Shown piece after piece: positions 30,693 through 39,439 of a stretch of 64,000 nt of DNA. The stretch's first letter is position 1, and every line of letters begins with the position of its first letter. Both the position numbers and the translations under genes were made by a program. This DNA comes from Micrococcales bacterium 72-143 (GTDB lineage: Bacteria > Actinomycetota > Actinomycetes > Actinomycetales > Microbacteriaceae), in assembly GCA_001898835.1 (NCBI GenBank), contig MKVM01000001.1, positions 330,233 through 394,232 of the forward strand, in the 5' to 3' direction. A model generated the notes under the pieces. That model saw only the letters and a program-made list of their open reading frames with translations, was not told the origin of the DNA and did no database searches.

Positions 30693-31715
30693 GTGGCTGA
30701 AGCCCCCGGCGGTCTCGGCCGCCGATTGCGGTACCTCGCGGGCCGCGCCGCCCGCCTCAACCCGGCGAACGTCTGGCGTATCGCGGGCGCGGCACGTCCC
30801 CTGACGAAGAAGCCGCGGCTCCTCATCGTGGCCGACATGCTCTGGTGCTCGGTGCGCTACGAGTTCGGCTTCCAGGACTACCTCGACTGGGACGTCGTCA
30901 TGCTCACGGGCGCCGAACGCCGCACGTACATCACGCATCCGAAGTCCAACCACCTGGCGATGACGCTCAACGACCCCGAGCTGCGCCGCGTGTTCGCCGA
31001 CAAGCTGCGCTTCAACGCCCGGTTCGGCGAGTTCATCGGCCGCGACTGGCTCGACCTGCGCGAGGCCGACGCCTCCGCGGTGCGGGCCTTCCTCGACTCG
31101 CACGGCCGCGCCATGCTCAAGGTGCCCGACAGCCTCTCCGGGTACGGCATCGAGAAGGTCGAGGCGGATGCGGTGGCCGATGCGGAGGCGTTCCGTCAGG
31201 CCGCGATCGAGCGGCGGCAGTTCCTGCTGGAGGGCTACATCGTCCAGCACCCCGATATGGCGGCGCTGTGCCCGACGAGCGTCAACTCGCTGCGCGTCAT
31301 CACCTACTTCGACGGCACCGCCCTGCACGTGCTCGCGAGCGTTCTCAAGATCGGCAACGGCGGCGACATCGACAACTTCTCGAACGGCGGCATGTACACG
31401 ATGCTCGACGAGACGGGCACCGCCCGGTTCGCCGCCTTCGACGAGAGCGGCACGAGCTACGCCGTGCACCCGCTCACCGGCACCTCGATCGTGGGCTTCC
31501 CGGTTCCCCTGTACGAGCAGGTCGTCCCGATGCTCGACCGTGCCGCGCGTGTCATCCCCGAGGTGCCCTACGTCGGGTGGGATGTCGCGATCACGCCCGA
31601 CGGGCCCGTGATCATCGAGGGCAACCCCAACTCGGGTGTGTATCAGTCGAAGCCCTCCGTGTCGGGCATCCGGGAGGGGCTCCTCCCCCGCTACCGCGCC
31701 GCGATCGGCTTCTGA
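30693..31715 (+). CDS. ATP-grasp protein (sugar-transfer-associated ATP-grasp family)
   Basis: A 340-residue protein. Residues from about 130 form an ATP-grasp fold: AMLKVPDSLSGYGIEKV (Lys and glycine loop over ATP), LLEGYIVQHPDMAAL (hinge), NSLRVITYFDG, and IIEGNPNSGVYQ carrying the metal-binding Glu/Asn. It resembles the family annotated as sugar-transfer-associated ATP-grasp; such enzymes ligate a carboxylate to an amine or thiol with ATP. The substrate is unknown. It starts at GTG directly after the previous stop and overlaps the convergent gatD by 25 bp, beside murT, so a cell-envelope role is possible. Confidence 0.78.
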   Translation: MAEAPGGLGRRLRYLAGRAARLNPANVWRIAGAARPLTKKPRLLIVADMLWCSVRYEFGFQDYLDWDVVMLTGAERRTYITHPKSNHLAMTLNDPELRRVFADKLRFNARFGEFIGRDWLDLREADASAVRAFLDSHGRAMLKVPDSLSGYGIEKVEADAVADAEAFRQAAIERRQFLLEGYIVQHPDMAALCPTSVNSLRVITYFDGTALHVLASVLKIGNGGDIDNFSNGGMYTMLDETGTARFAAFDESGTSYAVHPLTGTSIVGFPVPLYEQVVPMLDRAARVIPEVPYVGWDVAITPDGPVIIEGNPNSGVYQSKPSVSGIREGLLPRYRAAIGF

Positions 31716-32461
31716 AGCCGCTCGCCGGGATGCCAGCGCCGCTCGTCGCGGAACTCGGCGAGTCGCGCGTCGTAGGCCGCGATCGCATACTCCTCGTGGG
31801 CCAGCGCCGGTTCCGTATCGGGGTCGAGGCGCGCCAGGAGCGACCGTGTGAAGTGCGGGTTGGTGACGAGCAGCGGGCCGATGAGCGAGGTGCCGATGAG
31901 GCTGCCGACGCGCACTCCCTCGACGGGGGTCGTCGTGTTCCGTCCGATACCGCGCTCCGCCGTGAGGAACCCCGCCAGGCCGGGCGCCGCATCCACCATC
32001 GAGAACTGCGACTTGTAGCCGACGATCGGGTGCTCCGGCCCGAGCTCGGGCACGGGGCCCATGACCTTGCCGCTGTATCGCCCCATCATCGCGAGCGTCG
32101 CCTCGAGCTCGAGGATGCCGAGACCGGCCGCGTCGTAGCCCATGTCGTCGTTGCGGATGCGGGCGCCGAGCACCTCGAGGGCGTTGTGGGTGAAGAGGGT
32201 GACCGCGTCGGACGCGATCCGCGCCTCGAGCGCCGCGCGGTGCGGGCTCAGCCGGTCGATCGCCTTGAGCTGGGCGCGCTCGGTGAGCGGGCCCAGGTAG
32301 AGCAGGTCGACGTGCTCGTCGAGGAACGCGGGGCGCTCGTTGAGACCCGTGCGGATGACGCGCGCGTCCGGACGGCACTGCGCGAGGTAGGTGATGTTGG
32401 CGTTGTCGCCGTGGAGGTTCGCGACCTCCGGGAAGAGCATCTCGATCGTCAGGGTGCTCAC
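31691..32461 (-). CDS. gatD: GatD-like protein with a degenerate glutaminase site
   Basis: A 256-residue homologue of GatD, the glutamine amidotransferase partner of MurT. Recognisable blocks are STLTIEMLFPEVANLHGDNA, AGLGILELEATL, EHPIVGY and GTSLIGPLLVTNPHFTRSLL. In Staphylococcus aureus GatD the nucleophile Cys94 lies in TICGGYQFLG and His189 in GTYLHGPILPKN. The equivalent segments here read LFTHNALEVLG (Cys to His92) and GTSLIGPLL (His to Ile194). The glycine-rich oxyanion loop and the NHGGR glutamine-binding segment are also gone (LGPLTERAQ, YKSQFSMV). The protein is full length, in frame and coupled to murT by GTGA. It probably cannot hydrolyse glutamine. Family call high, function open. 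Confidence 0.82.
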   Translation of the reverse strand: MSTLTIEMLFPEVANLHGDNANITYLAQCRPDARVIRTGLNERPAFLDEHVDLLYLGPLTERAQLKAIDRLSPHRAALEARIASDAVTLFTHNALEVLGARIRNDDMGYDAAGLGILELEATLAMMGRYSGKVMGPVPELGPEHPIVGYKSQFSMVDAAPGLAGFLTAERGIGRNTTTPVEGVRVGSLIGTSLIGPLLVTNPHFTRSLLARLDPDTEPALAHEEYAIAAYDARLAEFRDERRWHPGERLQKPIAAR

Positions 32462-33837
32462 GCGTCCGCCTCCGCCCGTCGGGCGAGCCGCGCGCGCAGG
32501 CGCGCCTGCGTCGCATTGCCTGTCGTGAGCGCGTTGTGCACGCTGTGCAGGTTGAATACGGCGTCGGCGTGCGCCACGTCGACGAGCTCGGCGGGCTCCG
32601 TCTCGGAGGCGGCGGTGCGGATGCGGTCGGGGTCGACCCCCGCGATCGCGAGCCGCAGCGCCTGGTCGTAGCGACGGTTGCCTCCGACGACGAGCTGCTC
32701 GACGGTTTCGTCCGCGAGGTACTCGTAGTCGGCGTCGTAGATCCAGGCCGTGTTCTCGACCTCGTTCTCGCGCTCGCTCCACTCGTCGATCGTGAGAACG
32801 ACCGACTTGCGCCCCGGGAAGGAGCGGAGGTACTCGAAGGCGCGCGAGCACGCGACGCCCACGAGCCCCTTGGTGAGCAGCCGCACGAGCAGCACCTCGC
32901 CGATCCGCTCGGAGGCGAAGCGCGTCGTCGGGGGGACGAGCGTGTCGAACGCGCTCACGATGCGATCCCGCGCGACCCCGAGCACGTCGAGCGCCGCGGC
33001 GACCGCGACCTCGTTGTAGACATTGACGATGTTGTCGTTGACGAGGCGGGCCTCGCGCGCATCCCCGTCGAGGCCGAGCACCAGGCGCGACGCAGCCGCG
33101 TCGATGTCCCGCGCGCGGTACGCCGCATCTGGTGAGCGGAAGCCGCACGCGGGGCAGTGCGCCCGCCCGATGTGGTTGAAGCGCCAGTAGTCCCAGGCGA
33201 GCAGCTGATCGCAGACCGGGCAGGTCATCGCGTCGAGCGCGGCGCCGGTCGGCGTCTCCGTGTCGCCGGGCAGGCGTTCGACCGCGAAGTGCACGCGCGG
33301 ATTCGACTCGCCGCCGAGCGAGGAGGCGATCAGGTCGTCGGCGTTGAGCACGAGCATCGTGTCGGCGGCGAGCTCGGAGCTGAGGATCCAGGCGATGTAC
33401 TCCGGATGCGCGTTGCGCTTGATGGAGTCGCGCGTCAGGTTCGTGCACACCAGCACGTCGGGGTGCAGCCCGGGCAGCACGAGCCGCCCGGAACGCTCGT
33501 CGAGTTCGAGGACGCCGACGTCCGCACGGGGCCGCCCGCGCCAGTCGACGGCGGCGATGAGCGCCCACGCGATGCCCGCGGCGAGGTTCGACCCGCTGCG
33601 GTTGCTCGCGACGCGCATGCCCTCACCGAGGAGCGCCTCGGCGAGCAGGTTCGACACCGTCGTCTTGCCGTTCGTGCCGGTCACCGCGACGACGCGCGCC
33701 GGATGCCGCACCGCGCCGATGATGCCCGGGTGGATGCGGCGCGCGACGATGCCCGGCACGTGCGTGCCCTGCCGCCCGAGCACACGCAGCAGGGCCGCCG
33801 TGAGCTTGGCCGCCCAGACGGCCAGCAGCACGCGCAT
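32458..33837 (-). CDS. murT: MurT-type Mur ligase (lipid II D-Glu alpha-carboxyl ligase)
   Basis: A 459-residue Mur-ligase-family protein. The P-loop is GTNGKTT (54-60). The MurT-specific Cys4 zinc ribbon sits in the middle domain (Cys206, Cys209, Cys228, Cys231). The C-terminal DUF1727 domain has NTAWIYDADYEYL, retaining the Asp (368) that corresponds to the key Asp of S. aureus MurT. MurT activates the alpha-carboxyl of D-Glu in lipid II, and GatD supplies ammonia. Here the ligase looks intact while GatD does not. It starts 13 bp after the sigA stop and overlaps gatD by 4 nt. Confidence 0.92.
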   Translation of the reverse strand: MRVLLAVWAAKLTAALLRVLGRQGTHVPGIVARRIHPGIIGAVRHPARVVAVTGTNGKTTVSNLLAEALLGEGMRVASNRSGSNLAAGIAWALIAAVDWRGRPRADVGVLELDERSGRLVLPGLHPDVLVCTNLTRDSIKRNAHPEYIAWILSSELAADTMLVLNADDLIASSLGGESNPRVHFAVERLPGDTETPTGAALDAMTCPVCDQLLAWDYWRFNHIGRAHCPACGFRSPDAAYRARDIDAAASRLVLGLDGDAREARLVNDNIVNVYNEVAVAAALDVLGVARDRIVSAFDTLVPPTTRFASERIGEVLLVRLLTKGLVGVACSRAFEYLRSFPGRKSVVLTIDEWSERENEVENTAWIYDADYEYLADETVEQLVVGGNRRYDQALRLAIAGVDPDRIRTAASETEPAELVDVAHADAVFNLHSVHNALTTGNATQARLRARLARRAEADA

Positions 33838-33850
33838 CCGATCGGCCGGC

Positions 33851-35341
33851 TTACTCGAGGTAGTCCCGCAGCGACTGCGAGCGGCTCGGGTGGCGCAGCT
33901 TCGCCATCGTCTTCGACTCGATCTGGCGGATGCGCTCGCGCGTCACGCCGAAGGTGTCGCCGATCTGGTCGAGCGTCTTCGGCATCCCGTCGCCGAGCCC
34001 GAAGCGCATGCGGATCACGCCCGCCTCGCGCTCGGAGAGCGAGTCGAGCAGCGACTCGAGCTGCTTCTGCAGCATCGTGAAGCCCACCGCGTCCGCCGGC
34101 ACGACCGCCTCGGTGTCCTCGATGAGGTCGCCGAACTCGCTGTCGCCGTCCTCGCCGAGCGGCGTGTGCAGCGAGATCGGCTCGCGGCCGTACTTCTGCA
34201 CCTCGATGACCTTCTCGGGGGTCATGTCGAGCTCGCGGCTCAGCTCCTCCGGGGTGGGCTCTCGGCCCAGGTCCTGAAGCATCTGCCGCTGCACGCGGGC
34301 GAGCTTGTTGATGACCTCGACCATGTGCACGGGGATGCGGATGGTGCGCGCCTGGTCGGCCATCGCGCGCGTGATCGCCTGGCGGATCCACCACGTCGCG
34401 TAGGTCGAGAACTTGAAGCCCTTGGTGTAGTCGAACTTCTCGACGGCGCGGATGAGGCCGAGGTTGCCCTCCTGGATGAGGTCGAGGAACTGCATGCCGC
34501 GACCCGTGTAGCGCTTCGCGAGGGAGACCACGAGACGCAGGTTGGCACCCAGCAGGTGGTTCTTCGCGCGCTGCCCGTCGCGGGCGACCCAGGACAGCTC
34601 GCGGCCGAGCTGGCTGCGCTTCTCCTGGTCGGTCATCTGGGAGAGCTTCTCCTCGGCGAAGAGGCCCGCCTCGATGCGCATCGCGAGCTCGACCTCCTGC
34701 TCGGCGTTGAGGAGGGCGACCTTTCCGATCTGCTTGAGGTAGTCCTTGACCGGGTCGGCGGTGGCGCCCGTGATCGCGGCCGAGTAGACCGGCACCTCGT
34801 CGTCGTCGTCCGTCATGGACAGGCGCAGCGCGCCGGTCGGCAGCGGCTCGTCGCTGCCCGTCGACTCCTCGTCCTCGGTTTCCTCCGAGTCCTCCTCGCC
34901 GGCGTCCTCCTTGGCCTCGGGCGTCTCGGCGTCCTCGCCGTCGGCGGAGTCCTCGGATGCCGCCTCGCCGTCGGTCTCCTCCTCGATCTCTCCGTCGATC
35001 TCGATCTCGGCGTCCTCGTCGAGCTCGTCGTCGCCGTCGAGCCCCGCGTCCTTCGCCTTCGCGGGCGAGGCCTTGCCGCCGGTGGTCTTGGCGGGCGCCT
35101 TGGCCGCCGGCTTCGGGGCAGCCTTCGCCGCGGCCTTCACGGGCGCCTTGGCGGCGGCTCCGGTGGCGGCCTTCGCCGTCTTGGCAGCGGGCTTCGCTGC
35201 GGGAGCGGTCGCCTTGGCGGCCGGCTTGCTCGCGGCCGGCTTGCTCGCGGTCTTCGCGGCAGCGGTCTTCGTCGCCGTCTTCTCGGACGTGCGGTCGTCT
35301 TTGACCGTGTCCTTCGTCGACGTGGAGCGGGGGGTGGCCAT
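33851..35341 (-). CDS. sigA: RNA polymerase primary sigma factor SigA
   Basis: A 496-residue sigma-70 group 1 factor. Residues 1-100 are Lys/Ala/Pro-rich and 100-165 strongly acidic, as in actinobacterial HrdB/SigA. Region 1.2 is [21 protein letters not shown]; regions 2.1-2.4 run through [32 protein letters not shown] and [10 protein letters not shown]; region 3 has [14 protein letters not shown]; region 4.2 is [20 protein letters not shown]. It starts at ATG 35341 behind GAAAGGGG. murT-gatD follow 13 bp downstream. It recognises the main promoters of the cell. Confidence 0.96.
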   Translation of the reverse strand: MATPRSTSTKDTVKDDRTSEKTATKTAAAKTASKPAASKPAAKATAPAAKPAAKTAKAATGAAAKAPVKAAAKAAPKPAAKAPAKTTGGKASPAKAKDAGLDGDDELDEDAEIEIDGEIEEETDGEAASEDSADGEDAETPEAKEDAGEEDSEETEDEESTGSDEPLPTGALRLSMTDDDDEVPVYSAAITGATADPVKDYLKQIGKVALLNAEQEVELAMRIEAGLFAEEKLSQMTDQEKRSQLGRELSWVARDGQRAKNHLLGANLRLVVSLAKRYTGRGMQFLDLIQEGNLGLIRAVEKFDYTKGFKFSTYATWWIRQAITRAMADQARTIRIPVHMVEVINKLARVQRQMLQDLGREPTPEELSRELDMTPEKVIEVQKYGREPISLHTPLGEDGDSEFGDLIEDTEAVVPADAVGFTMLQKQLESLLDSLSEREAGVIRMRFGLGDGMPKTLDQIGDTFGVTRERIRQIESKTMAKLRHPSRSQSLRDYLE

Positions 35342-35472
35342 GCTGACCCCTTTCGCGGGTGGGAGGGTGCGTCTGGGCAGTACGTAGACCCGTGTCAAGT
35401 CCCCCGCGCATCCGGACGGGTTCTCACCTGTCCGAGCTGCACGACGCGGGGATTCGACCGGGTCTCGGTTGT

Positions 35473-36813
35473 CTATTCTCGCACACGCGGAGGACGCCTC
35501 CCGCCGCGCGCACCGAAGAGTGCAACCCAGAGGGGGGCGATGATTATTCCCTCCTCCTCGCTCAGCCGCCTGCGTGTGTGCCTGCGCGTCCACAGCACGC
35601 CGACGGTGCCGGCGATCGCGACCAGGTACACGGCGAGGAAGGCGATCCGGAACCCGTCGAGGCTGTACAGCTGCGAGGGCGCCCCGCCCGCGACGCGCAC
35701 CTCGTCGACGAGGTCGAGCACGACACCGACGAGCAGCATCGAGACGAAACCTCCCACGAAGCCGCCCGAGTTGGCGACGCCCGTCGCCGACCCGTGCGCG
35801 TGGCTGGGGTTGTGGCTGCGCGCGAGGTCCAGGCCGATGAGCGACGCCGGCCCGCAGACGCCCACCGCGAAGAAGAACACCGCCACCAGCCAGACCGGCG
35901 GGACCGGCTGCCACAGCAGCACGGCGGCCCAGATCGCGAACACCGACCAGGTGATCCCGAGGGCGAGGTCGCTGCGCCGCAGGGGGTGCCGGGCCACGAG
36001 CAGCCCGACGACCGGTCCGGAGACGAGCGTGCCGACCACCATGAGGGCGAACACCCCGGATGCCGTGCCCGGGTCGTACCCGAGCCCCGCCGTGAGGAAG
36101 GGGTAGCCCCACAGGATGCCGAGCATGGTGGGGACGGTCCCGCCGAGGAGGTGCGCCCAGAAGCCGAGCTGGGTGCCGGTGCGCCGCAGGCTCGCCCGCA
36201 GCCCGAGCTCGGCGGGGTCGATCGTGCGGAGCTCGCCCGTCGTCAACTGCCCGACCCCGCGCCGCACCAGGATCCCCGCGACGAGCGCCGCGATGACGCC
36301 CACGCCGCCCGCCACCAGGAACGCCGGCGTCCAGCCCTGCAGATGCAGGAGCAGCGCGAACGGGAACACGGATGCGATCTGGCCGAGCTGCCCCGTCATC
36401 CCGACCCATTGCGAGAGCTGCGGGAGGATCGGCCCCTGGAACCACCCCGGGAGCAGCCGGATGACGCTCACGAAGGTCGCGGCGTCACCGATCCCGACGA
36501 GCACACGGGCGGCGAGCGCCATCCCGACCCCGTCGGCGATCGCGAGAGCGCCCTGCCCGAGCGCCATCACCACGGCCCCCGCGACGATGAGCACGGGGGC
36601 GCCGAAGCGGTCGGCGAGCACGCCGACCGGAACCTGAAGCGCGGCGTACACGACGATCTGCACGACGGCGACCGTCGAGATGACGGCTGCGTTGACGGCG
36701 AAGCGGTCCGTCGCATCCACGCCCGCGATCCCGAAGGAGGTCCGCTGCATGACCGCGACGAGGTACGCGAACGCGGCTCCCGCGAACACGAGCCAGGATC
36801 GCGCGGAGTTCAC
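35473..36813 (-). CDS. MFS transporter (12 TM)
   Basis: A 446-residue major facilitator protein with 12 hydrophobic segments, the first at about residues 7-25. Motif A appears as [13 protein letters not shown] and a later [19 protein letters not shown] loop is present. The type resembles NarK/OPA-like actinobacterial MFS proteins; the substrate is unknown. The start is GTG 36813, with TAGCCT 6 nt before it. It lies between the PAC2 gene and sigA on the same strand, with 131 bp before sigA for the sigA promoter. Confidence 0.85.
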   Translation of the reverse strand: MNSARSWLVFAGAAFAYLVAVMQRTSFGIAGVDATDRFAVNAAVISTVAVVQIVVYAALQVPVGVLADRFGAPVLIVAGAVVMALGQGALAIADGVGMALAARVLVGIGDAATFVSVIRLLPGWFQGPILPQLSQWVGMTGQLGQIASVFPFALLLHLQGWTPAFLVAGGVGVIAALVAGILVRRGVGQLTTGELRTIDPAELGLRASLRRTGTQLGFWAHLLGGTVPTMLGILWGYPFLTAGLGYDPGTASGVFALMVVGTLVSGPVVGLLVARHPLRRSDLALGITWSVFAIWAAVLLWQPVPPVWLVAVFFFAVGVCGPASLIGLDLARSHNPSHAHGSATGVANSGGFVGGFVSMLLVGVVLDLVDEVRVAGGAPSQLYSLDGFRIAFLAVYLVAIAGTVGVLWTRRHTRRRLSEEEGIIIAPLWVALFGARGGRRPPRVRE

Positions 36814-36819
36814 CCTCTC

Positions 36820-36825
36820 AGGCTA
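36820..36825 (-). promoter_or_regulatory. Putative -10 of the 12-TM MFS gene (leaderless)
   Basis: TAGCCT on the minus strand, 6 nt before GTG 36813. The spacer GAGAGG could alternatively act as a ribosome site. Confidence 0.35.
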
Positions 36826-36837
36826 CGCGGGGCGCGT

Positions 36838-37749
36838 TCAGGCGCGCGGCTCGTCGCGGCGCGACGCGAGGAAGCGCTCGAGCTCCGCGGCGATCGTGTC
36901 GGCGCTCGGGAGCTCGCCGTCCTCGTCGACGAGCGGCGACGGGAGCGGGTTCTCCTGCATGTAGCTGTCGTGCCGCTCCTCGAGGGTGTGCACGAGCCGC
37001 TCGAGCTCGGTGTTGCCGGCCACCTGCTCCTCGACCTTCTGCGTGAACTCGCGGCCCTCCTCGCGCAGCTCGTCGGTCGGGAAGATGAGGCCCGTCGCGG
37101 CGCTGATGCTCTCGAGCGCGGCGACCGCGGCGACCGGGTACTCGGTGTCGGCGAGGTAGTGCGGCACGAGCAGCACGAAGCCGGAGGTCAGGTGGCCCGC
37201 CTCCTGGAGCCGGTACTCGAGCAGATGCAGCACGTTGCCGGGCACCTGCGTGCGCGGGCGCCAGATCGAGTAGCTGTCGGTCAGCTCCGTGCGGTTTCCG
37301 CTCACCGTGACGCCGATCGGACGCGTGTGCGGGGTCGGCATCGGGATGGCGTTGATCCACGTGGTGTCGGCGACGCCGAAGCGCTCGACGAGCTCCACGA
37401 CGGCACGGGTGAACGCCTCCCAACGGAAGTCCGGCTCGTAGCCGGTGAGGAGCAGGAAGGGGCGGTGCAGCTCGTCCTCCACGAGCGAGAGCACGAGCCG
37501 CGCCGGTTCGTAGGAGGAGAGGTGGTCTTCGTCGAAGTACATGACCGGACGGCGCGCCCGGTAGTCGAGCAGGGCATCGTTGTCGAAGACGACGAGATCC
37601 TGCACGACGGGCAGCCCCCGCAGCAGCTCGGTGATCTGGCCGACCGCCGTGCCCGAGTCGGTGAACCCCGTGAGACCCGCCACGAGGTGCAGTCCCGTCG
37701 GCACGTCGGAGACGTCCCCGACGACCTCGTACAGCGGGTTCGGATCCAT
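36838..37749 (-). CDS. PAC2 family protein
   Basis: A 303-residue protein of the PAC2 (proteasome assembly chaperone 2-like) family: GLHLVAGLTGFTDSGTAVGQ at the N-terminus, RPVMYFDEDHLSSYEPARLVL, LLLTGYEPDFRWEAF, and GVTVSGNRTELTDSY. Actinobacterial members are near-universal, of uncertain function, and sometimes linked to proteasome or ATP-grasp proteins. I chose ATG 37749 because TAGACT ends 7 nt before it; upstream in-frame codons lack similarity. It diverges from pepA. Confidence 0.86.
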   Translation of the reverse strand: MDPNPLYEVVGDVSDVPTGLHLVAGLTGFTDSGTAVGQITELLRGLPVVQDLVVFDNDALLDYRARRPVMYFDEDHLSSYEPARLVLSLVEDELHRPFLLLTGYEPDFRWEAFTRAVVELVERFGVADTTWINAIPMPTPHTRPIGVTVSGNRTELTDSYSIWRPRTQVPGNVLHLLEYRLQEAGHLTSGFVLLVPHYLADTEYPVAAVAALESISAATGLIFPTDELREEGREFTQKVEEQVAGNTELERLVHTLEERHDSYMQENPLPSPLVDEDGELPSADTIAAELERFLASRRDEPRA

Positions 37750-37756
37750 GGGTTCG

Positions 37757-37762
37757 AGTCTA
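37757..37762 (-). promoter_or_regulatory. Putative -10 of the PAC2 gene (leaderless)
   Basis: TAGACT on the minus strand, 7 nt before ATG 37749. It rules out the longer in-frame start at 37863. Confidence 0.45.
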
Positions 37763-37841
37763 GGAGCCGCCTCGCGGACGGTGCCGGGCCACACCGCGAC
37801 CCGCGTCATGCTCAGAGCGAACAGGGCTCCGGTGAGCGGAC

Positions 37842-37847
37842 TAGCCT
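37842..37847 (+). promoter_or_regulatory. Putative -10 of pepA (leaderless)
   Basis: TAGCCT, 6 nt before ATG 37854. Confidence 0.45.
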
Positions 37848-37853
37848 GACCGC

Positions 37854-39341
37854 ATGGCCGCACCCGAGCTCTCCGTCACCTCCGCCCCGCTCACCGAGCT
37901 CGAGACCTCCCTCCTGGTCATCGGCGTCACGAAGGGTGCCGACGGCCCCGTGCTCGCCATCGACACCCCCGCCGGGGTCGCCGAACTGCTCGCCCCGCTC
38001 GGCGTCACCGGCGCCGCCGACGAGTTCCGCCGCGGTCCGCTGCTGCCGGGCGGGCGCGCGCCGATCGCCTTCGTCGGCCTCGGCTCGGATGCCGGCCCCG
38101 CCGCGCTGCGCTCGGCCGCCGGGGTCGCGGGGCGGTTCGCGAGCGGACTCGAGTCGATCGTGCTCGCCCTGCCCGTCGACGACGAGGAGACCGCGGAGCT
38201 CGTGCTCGAGGCGGCCGCGAGCGGGGCGTACGCGTACCTCGCCTACCGCACAGGCGACACGGCGTCCAAGCGGCCGGTGCGCAGCATCGCGTTGCGGGTC
38301 CCCGCCTCGTTCGACGGTGCACGCGTCGTCACGGCCGCGACGGCCACCGCCCGCGCCACCCACCTCGTGCGTGACCTCGTCAACGAGCCGGCCTCCGACC
38401 TCTATCCCGCCACCTTCGTCGACCGCGTCCGCGCGTACGCCGAGGGGTTGCCCGTGGAGCTCGAGGTGCTCGAGCCCGAGGAGCTCGAGGCGCAGGGCTT
38501 CGGCGGCATCCTCGGCATCGGCGCGGGCTCGAGCCGGGGGCCGCGCCTCGTCGTGGTGCGCTACGCGCCCGAGGGTGCGACCACGCACCTCGCGATCGTC
38601 GGCAAGGGCATCACCTACGACTCGGGCGGTCTGTCGCTCAAGCCGCCGACCTCGATGGCGACGATGAAGTACGACATGACGGGTGCGGCGACCGCCCTCG
38701 CGGCCGTACTGGACGCCGCACGGCGCGGCGCACCCGTGCGCGTCACCGCCTGGCTCTGCCTCGCCGAGAACATGCCGTCCGGAACGGCCGTCCGGCCGGG
38801 CGACGTGCTGCGCACCTGGAACGGAACGACGATCGAGGTCACCAACACGGATGCCGAGGGTCGCGTCGTGCTCGCCGACGGGCTCGCCGCGGCCGCCGTC
38901 GAGCGTCCCGACCTCCTCGTCGACGTCGCGACGCTCACCGGCGCGGCCCGCGTCGCGATGGGCGAGCGGACGACGGCCGTGATGGGCGATCAGGCGGCCG
39001 TCGACCGCGTGCTCGCCGCCGCGGAGGAGGCGGGCGAGTCGATGTGGCCGATGCCACTGCCGCCCGAGCTCCGCTCCGTGCTCGACTCGGACGTCGCCGA
39101 CCTCGCGAACGCCAAGCCGGGCCACACCGCGGGGGGCATGCTCGTCGCCGGGCACTTCCTGCGCACCTTCGTCGGCGAGGCCGGCGGGGAGGGCCCAGGC
39201 GCCCGGATCGGCTGGGCGCACCTCGACATCGCGGGGCCCGCGTACAACACCGGAAGCCCCTACGGCGGCGTCGGCAAGGGCCCCACCGCGGTGGCCGTGC
39301 GCACCCTCATCGCCCTGACGGCGCACCTCGCCGGGGCGTAG
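37854..39341 (+). CDS. pepA: Leucyl aminopeptidase (M17)
   Basis: A 495-residue M17 cytosol aminopeptidase. The C-terminal catalytic domain has VGKGITYDSGGLSLKP (metal-binding Lys and Asp), MKYDMTGAATAL, and the family signature NTDAEGRV with metal-binding Asp and Glu plus the catalytic Arg. The N-terminal domain (1 to about 165) is the usual variable alpha/beta module. It removes N-terminal residues from peptides using two divalent metal ions. It starts at ATG 37854 with a leaderless-type promoter and is divergent from the PAC2 gene. Confidence 0.94.
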   Translation: MAAPELSVTSAPLTELETSLLVIGVTKGADGPVLAIDTPAGVAELLAPLGVTGAADEFRRGPLLPGGRAPIAFVGLGSDAGPAALRSAAGVAGRFASGLESIVLALPVDDEETAELVLEAAASGAYAYLAYRTGDTASKRPVRSIALRVPASFDGARVVTAATATARATHLVRDLVNEPASDLYPATFVDRVRAYAEGLPVELEVLEPEELEAQGFGGILGIGAGSSRGPRLVVVRYAPEGATTHLAIVGKGITYDSGGLSLKPPTSMATMKYDMTGAATALAAVLDAARRGAPVRVTAWLCLAENMPSGTAVRPGDVLRTWNGTTIEVTNTDAEGRVVLADGLAAAAVERPDLLVDVATLTGAARVAMGERTTAVMGDQAAVDRVLAAAEEAGESMWPMPLPPELRSVLDSDVADLANAKPGHTAGGMLVAGHFLRTFVGEAGGEGPGARIGWAHLDIAGPAYNTGSPYGGVGKGPTAVAVRTLIALTAHLAGA

Positions 39342-39353
39342 TAGGGTCGACAC

Positions 39354-39371
39354 GGCAAGGAACGCCTTGCC
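39354..39371 (+). terminator. Stem-loop between pepA and lpdA
   Basis: GGCAAGG-aacg-CCTTGCC, a perfect 7-bp stem 12 bp after the pepA stop, followed by a pyrimidine stretch. It can end the pepA transcript. A TAGGGT box at 39342-39347 would instead place it at the very start of an lpdA leader; both readings are possible. Confidence 0.45.
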
Positions 39372-39439
39372 CTTTCCCGCTCCGCGACACCACCGATCTC
39401 GCGGGCATCCGACACGTGAAGCGCAAGGGAGTTTCTCCA

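Noticed and set aside
34840-35340. Separate Lys/Ala-rich DNA-binding protein upstream of sigA
   Set aside because: It is the in-frame N-terminal extension of SigA, as in other actinobacteria.
35393-35398. TTGACA as the sigA -35 box
   Set aside because: A good -35 match on the minus strand, but no -10-like hexamer lies 16-18 bp downstream, so the promoter is not claimed.
35359-38667. An 1102-codon plus-strand frame across the MFS and PAC2 genes
   Set aside because: It is a shadow. It crosses several real genes and their promoters and has no recognisable domain.
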